IMG/VR virus record: IMGVR_UViG_3300027749_000055
Coordinates: 1 to 64,000 of that record
Strand: one strand, 5' to 3'
DNA from: a virus
DNA length: 64,000 bases
Of this stretch, positions 47,091 to 55,073 are shown piece by piece. The translations under genes and the position numbers were made by a program. How positions within the stretch are numbered: position 1 is the first letter of the stretch; each line of letters begins with the position of its first letter. The notes under the pieces were generated by a model, which saw only the letters and a list, made by a program, of their open reading frames with translations, had not been told where the DNA came from and searched no databases.

Positions 47091-47119
47091 ATCCTAGCAT
47101 ACTTATCAACCCCCATCAA
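47091..47119 (-). promoter_or_regulatory. Promoter of single-gene unit
   Basis: Minus-strand TTGATG (47114-47119), 17-base spacer, TAGGAT (47091-47096). Leader of about 25 bases with AGGAGGAACC. Confidence 0.7.
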
Positions 47120-47122
47120 GTA

Positions 47123-47359
47123 TTAGGAAACAATTTTTTCTTGATAACCACATTCACAAACTTGAAACACGCCTGCGCCCGTTGAGATTTTCAATGCGTT
47201 TTCGTGGGTGCAATCCCCTTCGACAACATCTTCTGTCGCCTCTACGGGCTTCTGAGCGGGTGCGATTATCTCCAACACAGCGTCAATCGCCATAATTGAA
47301 GCGAGATTGCTTTCACGGGCTGCTTGTAGCGCAAGCACTACGACGTTGGGAGAACTCAC
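47123..47359 (-). CDS. Hypothetical Cys-rich protein
   Basis: 78 residues. Helical N-terminus (VVVLALQAARESNLASIMAI), an acidic linker, then DCTHENALKISTG and FQVCECGYQEK, three cysteines and a histidine that could bind one zinc. GTG start overlapping the stop of the terminator-like gene (GTGA). Role unknown. Confidence 0.6.
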   Translation of the reverse strand: MSSPNVVVLALQAARESNLASIMAIDAVLEIIAPAQKPVEATEDVVEGDCTHENALKISTGAGVFQVCECGYQEKIVS

Positions 47360-47820
47360 GGCATAGGCAGACCGTCACTGCCAACGTTCATAGTGAAGGT
47401 GAAGTTCATTGTGAACTTGGGACGTTGAATCTCGTCATAACCAATTGGGTTAGGAATACCGAGTGATTCAATCCTGAGAACATTTGTGAAGTAAGTCGAG
47501 TTCGGAAGAATCACTCCGGTCAGCGTGTTGCGAATCAAGCGTGACCACGCATACGCCGTTGGGTAGTCCTCTCGAAGACCACGCACCTCAATCTGCACCT
47601 TGGGATACTCGATTGCGGAGTTGCCACCTGCGCCCATAGTGAACGTCGGGGCTTTGCCCTGATATTGCTGAATGACGATTGCAGCGTCGGGGGCTTCGGC
47701 GGGGTATCGAGCCAAGAACATATTGACTCCACTCACCAATCCCTGAGTCCCGTAAGTTGCGGGAACAAGCGTCGCTTGTAGGTATGAGGCAATCTCTTCG
47801 ATTAGTGGCGTGTAGGTCAT
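47356..47820 (-). CDS. Tail terminator/tail completion protein
   Basis: 154 residues. Pattern of the phage tail terminator family: N-terminal helix LIEEIASYLQATLV, APDAAIVIQQYQGKAPTFTM, PKVQIEVRGLREDYPTAYAW, and C-terminal MNFTFTMNVGSDG. Located between the HK97-gp10-like gene and the tail-tube genes, the usual place. Would cap the tail and join it to the head. Confidence 0.75.
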   Translation of the reverse strand: MTYTPLIEEIASYLQATLVPATYGTQGLVSGVNMFLARYPAEAPDAAIVIQQYQGKAPTFTMGAGGNSAIEYPKVQIEVRGLREDYPTAYAWSRLIRNTLTGVILPNSTYFTNVLRIESLGIPNPIGYDEIQRPKFTMNFTFTMNVGSDGLPMP

Positions 47821-48218
47821 AGTTGTCCTAGAAATTGGTTAATTGCTTCCGAGAGTTGTGAGGTTATCTCAGGCACTTGTTCCTCGAAGGGGATTTCGAG
47901 GAACTTTGCTTGACCGCCGTGGGGGTGGTGCATTTGCAGGTCTTCGTGAACCTTGACCGCATAGTCCACCAAACCACCGCCATAGGAGATAGACGCATAC
48001 ATTTCTTCGTTACCTTCGGGGTCTTTGGTCAGCACTTCGCCGGAATCCCGCAGCCTACCCGTGAGAACCGGAATAAGGGGCTGGCTGTTCTCGTAAATGA
48101 TTTGAGCGTTGTCCTCGAAGACTTTTTGAACAACCTTGGGAATTCCTCTTTGCGCTTTTTTAAGGTTCTTTTTGAAATTGGAATCCTCGACCTTGATACT
48201 GATTGCCTTGCCCTTCAT
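47817..48218 (-). CDS. HK97 gp10-like tail completion protein
   Basis: 133 residues. MKGKAISIKVEDSNFKKNLK starts a helical N-terminus; IIYENSQPLIPVLTGRLRDS is the PVxTGxL motif of the gp10 family, and YGGGLVDYAVKVHEDLQMHH the adjacent strand-helix. Role at the head-tail interface. ATGA-type overlap with the next gene. Confidence 0.8.
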   Translation of the reverse strand: MKGKAISIKVEDSNFKKNLKKAQRGIPKVVQKVFEDNAQIIYENSQPLIPVLTGRLRDSGEVLTKDPEGNEEMYASISYGGGLVDYAVKVHEDLQMHHPHGGQAKFLEIPFEEQVPEITSQLSEAINQFLGQL

Positions 48219-48220
48219 AA

Positions 48221-48655
48221 CTACTCGAAGTGAATTGTCGTGTTGTATCCAACTATGCCGGTTTCGTCATAGTTGTTCTCAATGAACGCAATGACGGGGT
48301 GCTGCAGGGCGGGCTGAACTTGTTGTGGAACCGTGAGGCGGGCTTCTGTCGAGATTTGCGGGAAAAATCCAGCGAGGTAGGCACGACCAGAACTTTTGCG
48401 GTCACGCCCGTCTTTGCTTGGGACGATTTTTACCGAGTATTCCAAACGGCACTGATACGTCACGCCCGCTTGCCACTCGACGTTGCCGGAGACGGAGGGC
48501 GTTCCGGTGCTAGTGGAATCGTGTCGTCCATACAAGTCCAAGACGGGCGTAGGGGTTCCCGAAGCACTGACGGGCGTGTAGGCAGTGACGGGCGTGGGGT
48601 TTTCCACGATAATCGTCTGCGTCATCACCTCTAGAAGTTCGGGGTCAATAGTCAT
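48221..48655 (-). CDS. Head-tail connector protein
   Basis: 144 residues, starting MTIDPELLEVMTQTIIVENP. Beta-rich with DLYGRHDSTSTGTPSVSG and YQCRLEYSVKIVPSKDGRDR, ending GYNTTIHFE. Lies between the adaptor and gp10-like genes and has the plan of a head-tail stopper. The N-terminal extension upstream lies in the previous gene and is rejected. Confidence 0.65.
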   Translation of the reverse strand: MTIDPELLEVMTQTIIVENPTPVTAYTPVSASGTPTPVLDLYGRHDSTSTGTPSVSGNVEWQAGVTYQCRLEYSVKIVPSKDGRDRKSSGRAYLAGFFPQISTEARLTVPQQVQPALQHPVIAFIENNYDETGIVGYNTTIHFE

Positions 48656-48666
48656 TACATTGAGTC

Positions 48667-49140
48667 CTATCCGCCACCGTTTTGCGGGTTGTAGCCCGTT
48701 CCGTAGGTGGTGGTAACACCCAGCACGGACTCGGACGGCCAATCGTTGGGAGAGGCGTAATAGGGGTCAAACTTGCCAATAACAAACTCCGCACCAAGGG
48801 CGTTGGAGTCTACGTTCACCATTGGTGGGTTCACACGGCGTGAGCGGGCAAGCAAGTCCTTCGAGAGACGTTGATACTGTTGCGCCTTGTCGCCAAACGA
48901 CTTGCTGAGGCTAAGTCCACCAACTGACTTGCTGGTGCTTTGGGCCCCTCCCGTGTAAAAAGCGGCAATGCTCTGTGCCACCGTCGAGGCGGCTCGGTAG
49001 ATTTCACCACCGAACTCAGCGAGGCAAAAAGCGATTTCCTCGTCCTGAATCAACGGCGAGTCAATATCGGTGTCGCCCACCAACCAGCGAATTGCGTCCT
49101 TCTTCGAGGTTGTGGGGTCTGCGCTATAAGTCCAAGACAT
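48667..49140 (-). CDS. Head-tail adaptor protein
   Basis: 157 residues. MSWTYSADPTTSKKDAIRWL, GDTDIDSPLIQDEEIAFCLA is the actinophage adaptor pattern, followed by a helix and FGDKAQQYQRLSKDLLARS. AGGAG site. Attaches under the portal. Confidence 0.75.
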   Translation of the reverse strand: MSWTYSADPTTSKKDAIRWLVGDTDIDSPLIQDEEIAFCLAEFGGEIYRAASTVAQSIAAFYTGGAQSTSKSVGGLSLSKSFGDKAQQYQRLSKDLLARSRRVNPPMVNVDSNALGAEFVIGKFDPYYASPNDWPSESVLGVTTTYGTGYNPQNGGG

Positions 49141-49150
49141 TTTTACACTC

Positions 49151-49492
49151 CTACATTGGTTGATAATCAAAGCGCATTGAACCCGTGAGGATTCGCTGTG
49201 CGTTATTCGAAATTTGAGTTGCGGTGATTTGGAAATACCAGCGACCAGCGGTCAAACCGGAGAGTTCGTTGTTTGTCCACGCAACAACGAGATTTGCTGT
49301 TCCGTTTGCGCCATTACTGCTCGTAAAACCGACGGTCTTAGTGATTTTGGCGGTGTTCGGCGGTTGCCCAATCTTCATTGAGAACGTCCAGCCGGTAGTG
49401 AAATCTACGGGGTTGCCACCTGCGTCGAGCCAGCGAAAGTTTGCTGCGGGAAGGCTGGAGGCGGGGGTGGGGTATTCAAGCGTGTCGGGCAT
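49151..49492 (-). CDS. Ig-like minor virion protein (BppU-like fold)
   Basis: 113 residues, MPDTLEYPTPASSLPAANFR then WLDAGGNPVDFTTGWTFSMK, ANLVVAWTNNELSGLTAGRW and RILTGSMRFDYQ. An immunoglobulin-like beta sandwich as in the N-terminal part of baseplate upper proteins. TAATG overlap with the upstream gene. Between fibre-like and adaptor genes, so either a capsid- or connector-borne minor protein. Confidence 0.55.
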   Translation of the reverse strand: MPDTLEYPTPASSLPAANFRWLDAGGNPVDFTTGWTFSMKIGQPPNTAKITKTVGFTSSNGANGTANLVVAWTNNELSGLTAGRWYFQITATQISNNAQRILTGSMRFDYQPM

Positions 49493-50325
49493 TAGGAGTT
49501 GTTCCACTTTCTCTCGGTAAAGAAGGATACCTCGCCCTCTTGGAAAACCTCGGTGGACTGCGGTTCAACAACGGTGGCAAACGTGGCGGTTTCGGCACTT
49601 GTGGCAGTGTTGTGGTCGGTTTGAGAACCCGTGGTCAGGAACTCGGTAAAAAGAATCGGGCTGGTGAGAATGATTTGAGTGACGTAAGCCCACACGCTCG
49701 TCGCTTGGGTGAGCGCAGCCTGCCCGTCCTTGCTAAATACCGCCCGTTTAATTGCGGTGACGGTCTGAGACAACGCCGAGGACACGTTTTGAACCCGTCG
49801 AACAGCCCTGACGGACGATACGGCTTGCGTCTCCGAAGCAGAACCAACCACTTTATGAACAACCGTTTTAGCACCCCTTGTGGCTTGTGATTCGGCATTG
49901 GCGGAACGACGAACCAGCGTTCTAGCCGCCGTGCCGACAGCCGATTCGGTTTGTGTTTCAATGCCAACCTGCGTGTGAATGGTTGCACGATTGGAAACGG
50001 TTGCTTCCGCAAGTATTTCTGAGCCAAGGCGGATTTTGACGGTGTTGGTATTTCCCAACGCCGATTCCAAAAGTGGATTCGCCCCAGAACGACCCAGAGC
50101 GGTGTTTTTACCACCATTGACCGCTTCGGTTCCCGCCACAGAATTCGAGCGAACCAATACAAGTGTGCGTGTTCCAATTGCGCTTTGTAGCAAACTTGCT
50201 ACGCCGACGACGTTGTAAGCGGTTCCCGAAAACGAGATTCCGTAATACAAGCCAGAGAAGGGCGTGTTGCCTCCGCCGTTGTAGAGGGTGCTAAAAACTC
50301 CGTAGGTAGGTTTGGTTATGGGCAT
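49492..50325 (-). CDS. Repetitive minor virion protein
   Basis: 277 residues. After an N-terminal glycine-rich part (GVFSTLYNGGGNTPFSGLYY) come about seven Ala/Thr/Val/Arg-rich repeats of 21-24 residues (for example AVGTAARTLVRRSANAESQA and VVGSASETQAVSSVRAVRRV) that suggest a beta-helix or a stalk. Ends in charged FQEGEVSFFTERKWNNS. No family found; probably a fibre or a head spike. Confidence 0.55.
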   Translation of the reverse strand: MPITKPTYGVFSTLYNGGGNTPFSGLYYGISFSGTAYNVVGVASLLQSAIGTRTLVLVRSNSVAGTEAVNGGKNTALGRSGANPLLESALGNTNTVKIRLGSEILAEATVSNRATIHTQVGIETQTESAVGTAARTLVRRSANAESQATRGAKTVVHKVVGSASETQAVSSVRAVRRVQNVSSALSQTVTAIKRAVFSKDGQAALTQATSVWAYVTQIILTSPILFTEFLTTGSQTDHNTATSAETATFATVVEPQSTEVFQEGEVSFFTERKWNNS

Positions 50326-50340
50326 AGCCCGTCACCAGCC

Positions 50341-50997
50341 TTAGTTGCTCATCAACCAAGTAGGCGTGAAGTTCAACGAGTCGTTGGGGGTCAAAACGGG
50401 GCTAGAAGCGTCCGCAAAGTTGGCTGCGTAGAGGGCGGTTCCACCCGACAAAGCCGTGGCAATAAAGAAGCCGTTAGCCGCAGTCCACGTTCCCTGAGCC
50501 GAGAAGACCGAGTTCGAGGCAGGAACGGACTTCATACCCGTCACAGCGTCACCAAACGTCACCGTTGCGCCGTTGGATTGGTTCGAGGCAAGGGGCGACG
50601 AGAGAACGACTTGGTTTCCGACAATGGCGGTCACGACCTTGACGGACTCCGTGCCGACCACAATGCTCATACCGACGGTCAGCGTTTTACTACTTGGGGC
50701 AACGCTGGTAAGGGTCACAACTTGAACGCCAGCGAGGACTGCGCCGTTGAGGGTCGTAGTTCCAAAAGGCGTGGTGTAAGAGGTGGCGACAGCGGGGGTT
50801 CCGTAAGTAACAGTCTGACGAGCGTAGTTCTGACCCGAAACCTCAACAATCGCAGGGGAACCGCCCGCCGCTGGAACTGTCGTGCCAGAAAGACTCGTAA
50901 ACAAACCAACATACAACTGCGAGTAGGTCACAGGGGAAGCCGTGATGACCTGATTGAACAGGACTGTAAGACCGCTATTGAGGAAAACCTGTGCCAC
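50341..50997 (-). CDS. Phage virion protein with domain insertion
   Basis: 218 residues. LYVGLFTSLSGTTVPAAGGS, QNYARQTVTYGTPAVATSYT at the front, and GTWTAANGFFIATALSGGTA / LNFTPTWLMSN at the back form one domain family widespread in actinophage tails. It is interrupted by an Ala/Val/Thr-rich insert (LAGVQVVTLTSVAPSSKTLT). GTG start with AGGAG. Perhaps a short tail fibre. Confidence 0.6.
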   Translation of the reverse strand: MAQVFLNSGLTVLFNQVITASPVTYSQLYVGLFTSLSGTTVPAAGGSPAIVEVSGQNYARQTVTYGTPAVATSYTTPFGTTTLNGAVLAGVQVVTLTSVAPSSKTLTVGMSIVVGTESVKVVTAIVGNQVVLSSPLASNQSNGATVTFGDAVTGMKSVPASNSVFSAQGTWTAANGFFIATALSGGTALYAANFADASSPVLTPNDSLNFTPTWLMSN

Positions 50998-51005
50998 GCA
51001 TACTC

Positions 51006-51030
51006 CTAGGGGACGTTATTCTCCCCCTAG
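51006..51030 (-). promoter_or_regulatory. Leader hairpin ACTAGGGG...CCCCTAG
   Basis: Seven-pair stem CTAGGGG/CCCCTAG, preceded by TGTGGCAG, just before the ribosome site of the gene at 50341-50997. The 5' segment TGTGGCAGACTA recurs before the tape measure. Confidence 0.4.
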
Positions 51031-51053
51031 TCTGCCACAAAGTTTGGAAAAAC

Positions 51054-51305
51054 CTACTGTGCGGGCGGGGTGGCTGGCTCAGGCAAAGCGGCAAGTTCTT
51101 CGATGTGAACCTGCAGGGCCTGGTCGAGGTTGGCAATCGAAGCCGTGGCATAATCAACGGCATTGGTATCGCCCGTGAGTTCGGCAACCTTCAGGTTCAG
51201 GCTGTGCTGGTAAGCCTCAGCCGCAAATTGCTGAATTCGCTGGGTCAGAAGTTCACGCTTCTGGTCGTCGGTAAGAAGTGCTGAGTAATCCATAGATTTC
51301 ATCAT
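51054..51305 (-). CDS. Hypothetical helical protein
   Basis: 83 residues, MDYSALLTDDQKRELLTQRI..., a helical bundle or coiled coil with an Ala/Pro tail, similar in plan to the small helical proteins found near tail fibres (possible fibre chaperone). Two Met codons at 51305/51302 and one at 51293 are possible starts. Confidence 0.6.
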   Translation of the reverse strand: MMKSMDYSALLTDDQKRELLTQRIQQFAAEAYQHSLNLKVAELTGDTNAVDYATASIANLDQALQVHIEELAALPEPATPPAQ

Positions 51306-51373
51306 AGCGCACTATTCGCTTGGATAAGGGAACTTTTGCCAAGCCATAAAGCGTTGTGAGTGGGGGTAAATAC

Positions 51374-51391
51374 GCTAATCATTTGATTAGC
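51374..51391 (-). terminator. Palindrome after tail fibre gene
   Basis: GCTAATCA-TT-TGATTAGC, a perfect eight-pair stem, 12 bases after the stop of the fibre gene. A short T-rich stretch follows on the minus strand (GTATTTACC). Possible terminator or operator. 51306-51373 holds no gene. Confidence 0.4.
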
Positions 51392-51403
51392 CTAAATTAT
51401 CCT

Positions 51404-54400
51404 TTATTGAAGGCCCAGAACGGTGAACGTAAAATAGTTGTAGGTGGGGGCGGTTGTTGGTGAACCGCTGTATTCCGTTTGAAAACTTAACGTAGTTGAA
51501 CCGCTGGTGCTAATGGTAATAGGCCAAGTAACGGAGTGAGAATTAAGCGAAGTAGATGTTGATGATGCTTGCCCAAGCGTATAAAAAGTAGTTGCTCCGG
51601 CGGTTATGGTTCCGGTGCTTAATGCAACTTGTCCCAACATACGAACCGAAGTGTTGGCGGCAACGGTTTGAGTCATACTGAATGAAACCAAATACTGGGT
51701 AAAACCCGACACAGTTACACTGTTTTGCGTTACAAATGATGAGGTTTGTTGAACAGCAATGTTGTTGTAACTAAACCAATAGTTGTTAGGAATACCAGCA
51801 CCAAGGTTGGTCAAAGCACCTGTTGCGGTTGTTGCGCCAGTACCACCGTTGGCAACGGGTACGGCACTTCCGTTCCAAGTTCCTGAAGTAATAGTTCCAA
51901 CGGTGGTGATTGAAGATGAACCGGCGAGGGGCGACAATGTTGCTTCAGCGGCTAACGCCCGTGTTTTTTCTACACCAACGGCAGAATCGGCGTAAGCGGT
52001 AGTTGCAAGTTGGGTCGAGTTGGTAAGCGCAGTAGCGGTGGGAGCGGTAGGGGTTCCCGTTAAAACAGGAGAAGCAAGTGGGGCTTTAAACGTTAAATCA
52101 GTTGATGTAGCAAGCGTTGCCGACGAAGGGATTGTCGTGCCGTTTACCGAAGTTACATTTGGAAGCGACACGGTTGCGCTGGTAATAAGCGTTGCCGAGG
52201 CGGGAATAGACGTTCCGTTTACCGTCGTCAGGCTGGGCAACGAGGTGGTGGCGGTTGTTACCAAGGTAGATGAAGCGGGAATCGTGGTTCCATTGACGCT
52301 GGTAACGCTCGGTAATGAAGTTACATTGGAAGCCATTGCGCCGAGGTTGGTGAGCGCACCAGAAGCGGTGGTTGAGCCGGTTCCACCCGCTAAAACAGGG
52401 AGGGTTCCAGCCGTAAGTGCTGATGAGGAAGTTGAATAAATAGCGTTATTTGCTGCCGTAAAATTAGTTAAGTTTGTTCCGCCATTAGCGGTGGGTAAAA
52501 CACCCGTTACGCCAGAAGTAAGGGGCAAATCCGTTGCGTTTGTCAGGGTTCCCGATAAGGGTGTTCCTAGCGCACCACCCGAAACCACAAGGGTTGCTGA
52601 CAACGGAATCGTCGTTCCATTCACCGAGGTAACGCTCGGCAAGGAAGTTGTCGCAGAGGTAATCAGCGTGGCACTAGCAGGGATACTGGTTCCATTAACC
52701 GTCGTGAGGCTAGGTAGCGAGGTTGTTGCCGTCGTTACCAAAGTTGCTGATGAGGGAATGGTAGTTCCGTTGATAGACGTGGCAGTAGCGACACCCAATG
52801 ACGGCGTAGTGAAAGACGGACTTACTAGCGGGGCTTTGGCAGCAAGGTCGGTGGTGAGGTTAGTTACTTGTGATTCCGTAACAACAAGGCTGGGAAGGCT
52901 TGTAGTTGCTGAAGTGGCAAGCGTCGCTGACGAGGGAATGGTCGTGCCGTTGATGGTAGTGGCGGTGGCAACTCCAAGCGAAGGGGTGGTAAAACTTGGA
53001 CTGACCAACGGGGCGTATGAAGCCAATTGACCGTAAGCAACTGCGTCGCTAGAGGCAGTGCCGTTAGCCAGACCCGTAATCTTGTTGCTGTAGGCGTTGA
53101 TTACCCAAGTAGGCGCACCAGCCGAGCCTGTGTTGGAAACACCGAACAAAGCCGTTCCTGCGGTATCCTGAACTTGTAAAACATCGGCGGTTTGACCCGT
53201 CGTTGTGGCGGTTCCCGTCGAAGTCGCACCCGTGGTTGCGCTGGTAATCGTGAACAAAATACCTGTAGCCGTGGCGATTGTGTAGGTTCCGTTGTAATTG
53301 GTTGTTCCCGTGATTACAACGGTCTGACCAACCGAGAAGTAGTGGTTGGCGGTGACGGTAATGGTCGTTCCGTTTCCAACAATCGCCGTAATTGAGGCGG
53401 TGTTTTGAACCGCTCGAACCACAAATGAAGTTGAACCACCACCCATAATCCAGCGTCCTGATGTATCGGCTCGCAGTAGGGTGTTGGTTGGGGCGGAGCG
53501 CAGTGAAATCAAGTCACCCGTGTTTACACCGTTTTGATAAATAGCAAGTCCGGGCAAGTTTGAGCCTGCATAGTTTGGGAGAGTAAGTACCCCCAACTGG
53601 TTCGCACCTGCAACTCGTATGTAAGGGCCTGTGTGATATAAGGCTTCGCTGAGGGTGGTTGTGCCATTATACTTAGTACCAGTTTGTAAAACTGTTGTTC
53701 CAATTGCGTCTTTCACCACCAACCCATAGGTGGTATTTGTGTATGCGGTTGCGGTTCCGCCCGATGTGTAAGTTCCAGTTGCGGTTGAGGCGATGGTGAA
53801 ACTCGTTGAGGAAACTGCCGTAATAGCCGCACCTGAACCCCCAACGTTAAACGCACCCGTTGGTACTGAAACCACACCCGTAACAGTGACATACTGACCA
53901 ACGCTAAATGAGTTGTTTGCGGTAAACGTCACCGAACCGGCAGAGGGCGAACCTGCTGCCACACCTGTAATGGTTGCGGTAGCACCTTGTTGTTGAATCG
54001 TCATTGTTGAGTTGGCGGTTGTAGTTCCCGAAGCGGTAGTGATACCGCCTAGCGTGACGGTGTTGTTGAAGGTATTAGCACCTGAAAAGGAATTTGTGCG
54101 AGACAAATATGGTTTATTGGCGTCGGCTACTACTGGCTCCCACGATGTAGACGCCGAATTGTAAACCACCACAAGCGTTTGATACTGCGTTGAGGAAGCG
54201 GCGGCGGCAGAGGTGGTGGAACCACGAATCGTGTCCGAGCCACTAGGCGCAAGAGTGGTTGTTCCTGTTCCTATATTGACAACGCCTACCTGAGTACCGT
54301 TAGCAGGGGCGGCAGGCAGTGTGACCGTTGTGTTTCCACTACCGTTCATCACGACAAAATCGCCAGCAACGGCGTTGGCGGAGGCGGTCTGAACGGTTGG

Positions 54401-55069
54401 TGTTAGGGAGCGACCAATCCATTGTCCGTAAGCCACAGCGTCCGAAGCCGACGTGCCGTTAGCCAGGCCCGTAATCTTCTGCGAGTTGAGGGTGATAAGT
54501 CCAGCCGAGGAAATCGCAACGAGGTTTGTTCCCGCCGAGTTTTGGATATCTACCAAGTCGCCCGTTTGTGAAGCAAGACCCTTGACGATTAGACCTACTG
54601 CAGAAGTCGAGGACGGGTTCAGGGTTGGCGAGAGAAGCGGGGCATACGTCGTTGGAATTGTGGAAATTACACTCCACAAAGCAGAAAAGTCGGTTCCGCC
54701 GATAAAGGGGAAGCAGTTGAGGTTTGCCGACGAGCCAGCCGAGTGAGCGGATTTTGGCGTTCCGTCCCAACCTCGCCCGTTATTGGTTCCGTCTGTCCAA
54801 ATCGTGACTACGCCCGTGGAGACGTTTACCGCTGAACAAAGTATGTGTTCTTCCGCTGCCGTGCCAAAATCCACAACTACGGTGAAAACTCCCGACGTTC
54901 CAAGGGGATTGGAAGTGCGCTGACCGTTGATTCCCGTTTCATACCACGTCGAAGCGTCCGCAATCGTGAAAGTCGTCTCGACATAAGTGCTAGAAAGCGT
55001 TGTGGTCGGGTATGAGGGATTGGCTGAACCTGCGACAGAGCGAAGTGCGGTAGCCAAGGGGTATGCCAT
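51404..55069 (-). CDS. Tail fibre protein (1221 residues)
   Basis: Typical trimeric fibre composition (Thr/Ser/Gly/Ala). Domains in order: an N-terminal attachment region (ALRSVAGSANPSYPTTTLSS), a duplicated KITGLANGTSASDAVAYGQ element, two VTFTANNSFSVGQYVTVTGV-like modules shared with the giant tail protein, seven copies of a 20-26 residue VNGTSIPASATL repeat in the C-terminal half, GGTGATTATGALTNLGA elements and a C-terminal jelly-roll-like domain (STTLSFQTEYSGSPTTAPTY). It probably binds the host surface. No ribosome-binding site; four bases after the upstream stop. Confidence 0.75.
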   Translation of the reverse strand: MAYPLATALRSVAGSANPSYPTTTLSSTYVETTFTIADASTWYETGINGQRTSNPLGTSGVFTVVVDFGTAAEEHILCSAVNVSTGVVTIWTDGTNNGRGWDGTPKSAHSAGSSANLNCFPFIGGTDFSALWSVISTIPTTYAPLLSPTLNPSSTSAVGLIVKGLASQTGDLVDIQNSAGTNLVAISSAGLITLNSQKITGLANGTSASDAVAYGQWIGRSLTPTVQTASANAVAGDFVVMNGSGNTTVTLPAAPANGTQVGVVNIGTGTTTLAPSGSDTIRGSTTSAAAASSTQYQTLVVVYNSASTSWEPVVADANKPYLSRTNSFSGANTFNNTVTLGGITTASGTTTANSTMTIQQQGATATITGVAAGSPSAGSVTFTANNSFSVGQYVTVTGVVSVPTGAFNVGGSGAAITAVSSTSFTIASTATGTYTSGGTATAYTNTTYGLVVKDAIGTTVLQTGTKYNGTTTLSEALYHTGPYIRVAGANQLGVLTLPNYAGSNLPGLAIYQNGVNTGDLISLRSAPTNTLLRADTSGRWIMGGGSTSFVVRAVQNTASITAIVGNGTTITVTANHYFSVGQTVVITGTTNYNGTYTIATATGILFTITSATTGATSTGTATTTGQTADVLQVQDTAGTALFGVSNTGSAGAPTWVINAYSNKITGLANGTASSDAVAYGQLASYAPLVSPSFTTPSLGVATATTINGTTIPSSATLATSATTSLPSLVVTESQVTNLTTDLAAKAPLVSPSFTTPSLGVATATSINGTTIPSSATLVTTATTSLPSLTTVNGTSIPASATLITSATTSLPSVTSVNGTTIPLSATLVVSGGALGTPLSGTLTNATDLPLTSGVTGVLPTANGGTNLTNFTAANNAIYSTSSSALTAGTLPVLAGGTGSTTASGALTNLGAMASNVTSLPSVTSVNGTTIPASSTLVTTATTSLPSLTTVNGTSIPASATLITSATVSLPNVTSVNGTTIPSSATLATSTDLTFKAPLASPVLTGTPTAPTATALTNSTQLATTAYADSAVGVEKTRALAAEATLSPLAGSSSITTVGTITSGTWNGSAVPVANGGTGATTATGALTNLGAGIPNNYWFSYNNIAVQQTSSFVTQNSVTVSGFTQYLVSFSMTQTVAANTSVRMLGQVALSTGTITAGATTFYTLGQASSTSTSLNSHSVTWPITISTSGSTTLSFQTEYSGSPTTAPTYNYFTFTVLGLQ
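52095..52990 (-). repeat. In-gene 20-26 residue protein repeats
   Basis: Seven copies of SLPSxTxVNGTxIPASATL, with differing codons so that the DNA copies are not identical. This shows long-standing protein-level selection or recombination. Confidence 0.65.
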
Positions 55070-55073
55070 AGCG

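Noticed and set aside
49492-50325. Collagen-like or coiled-coil fibre
   Set aside because: Repeats are Ala/Val/Thr/Arg-rich of 21-24 residues, not G-x-y or heptads.
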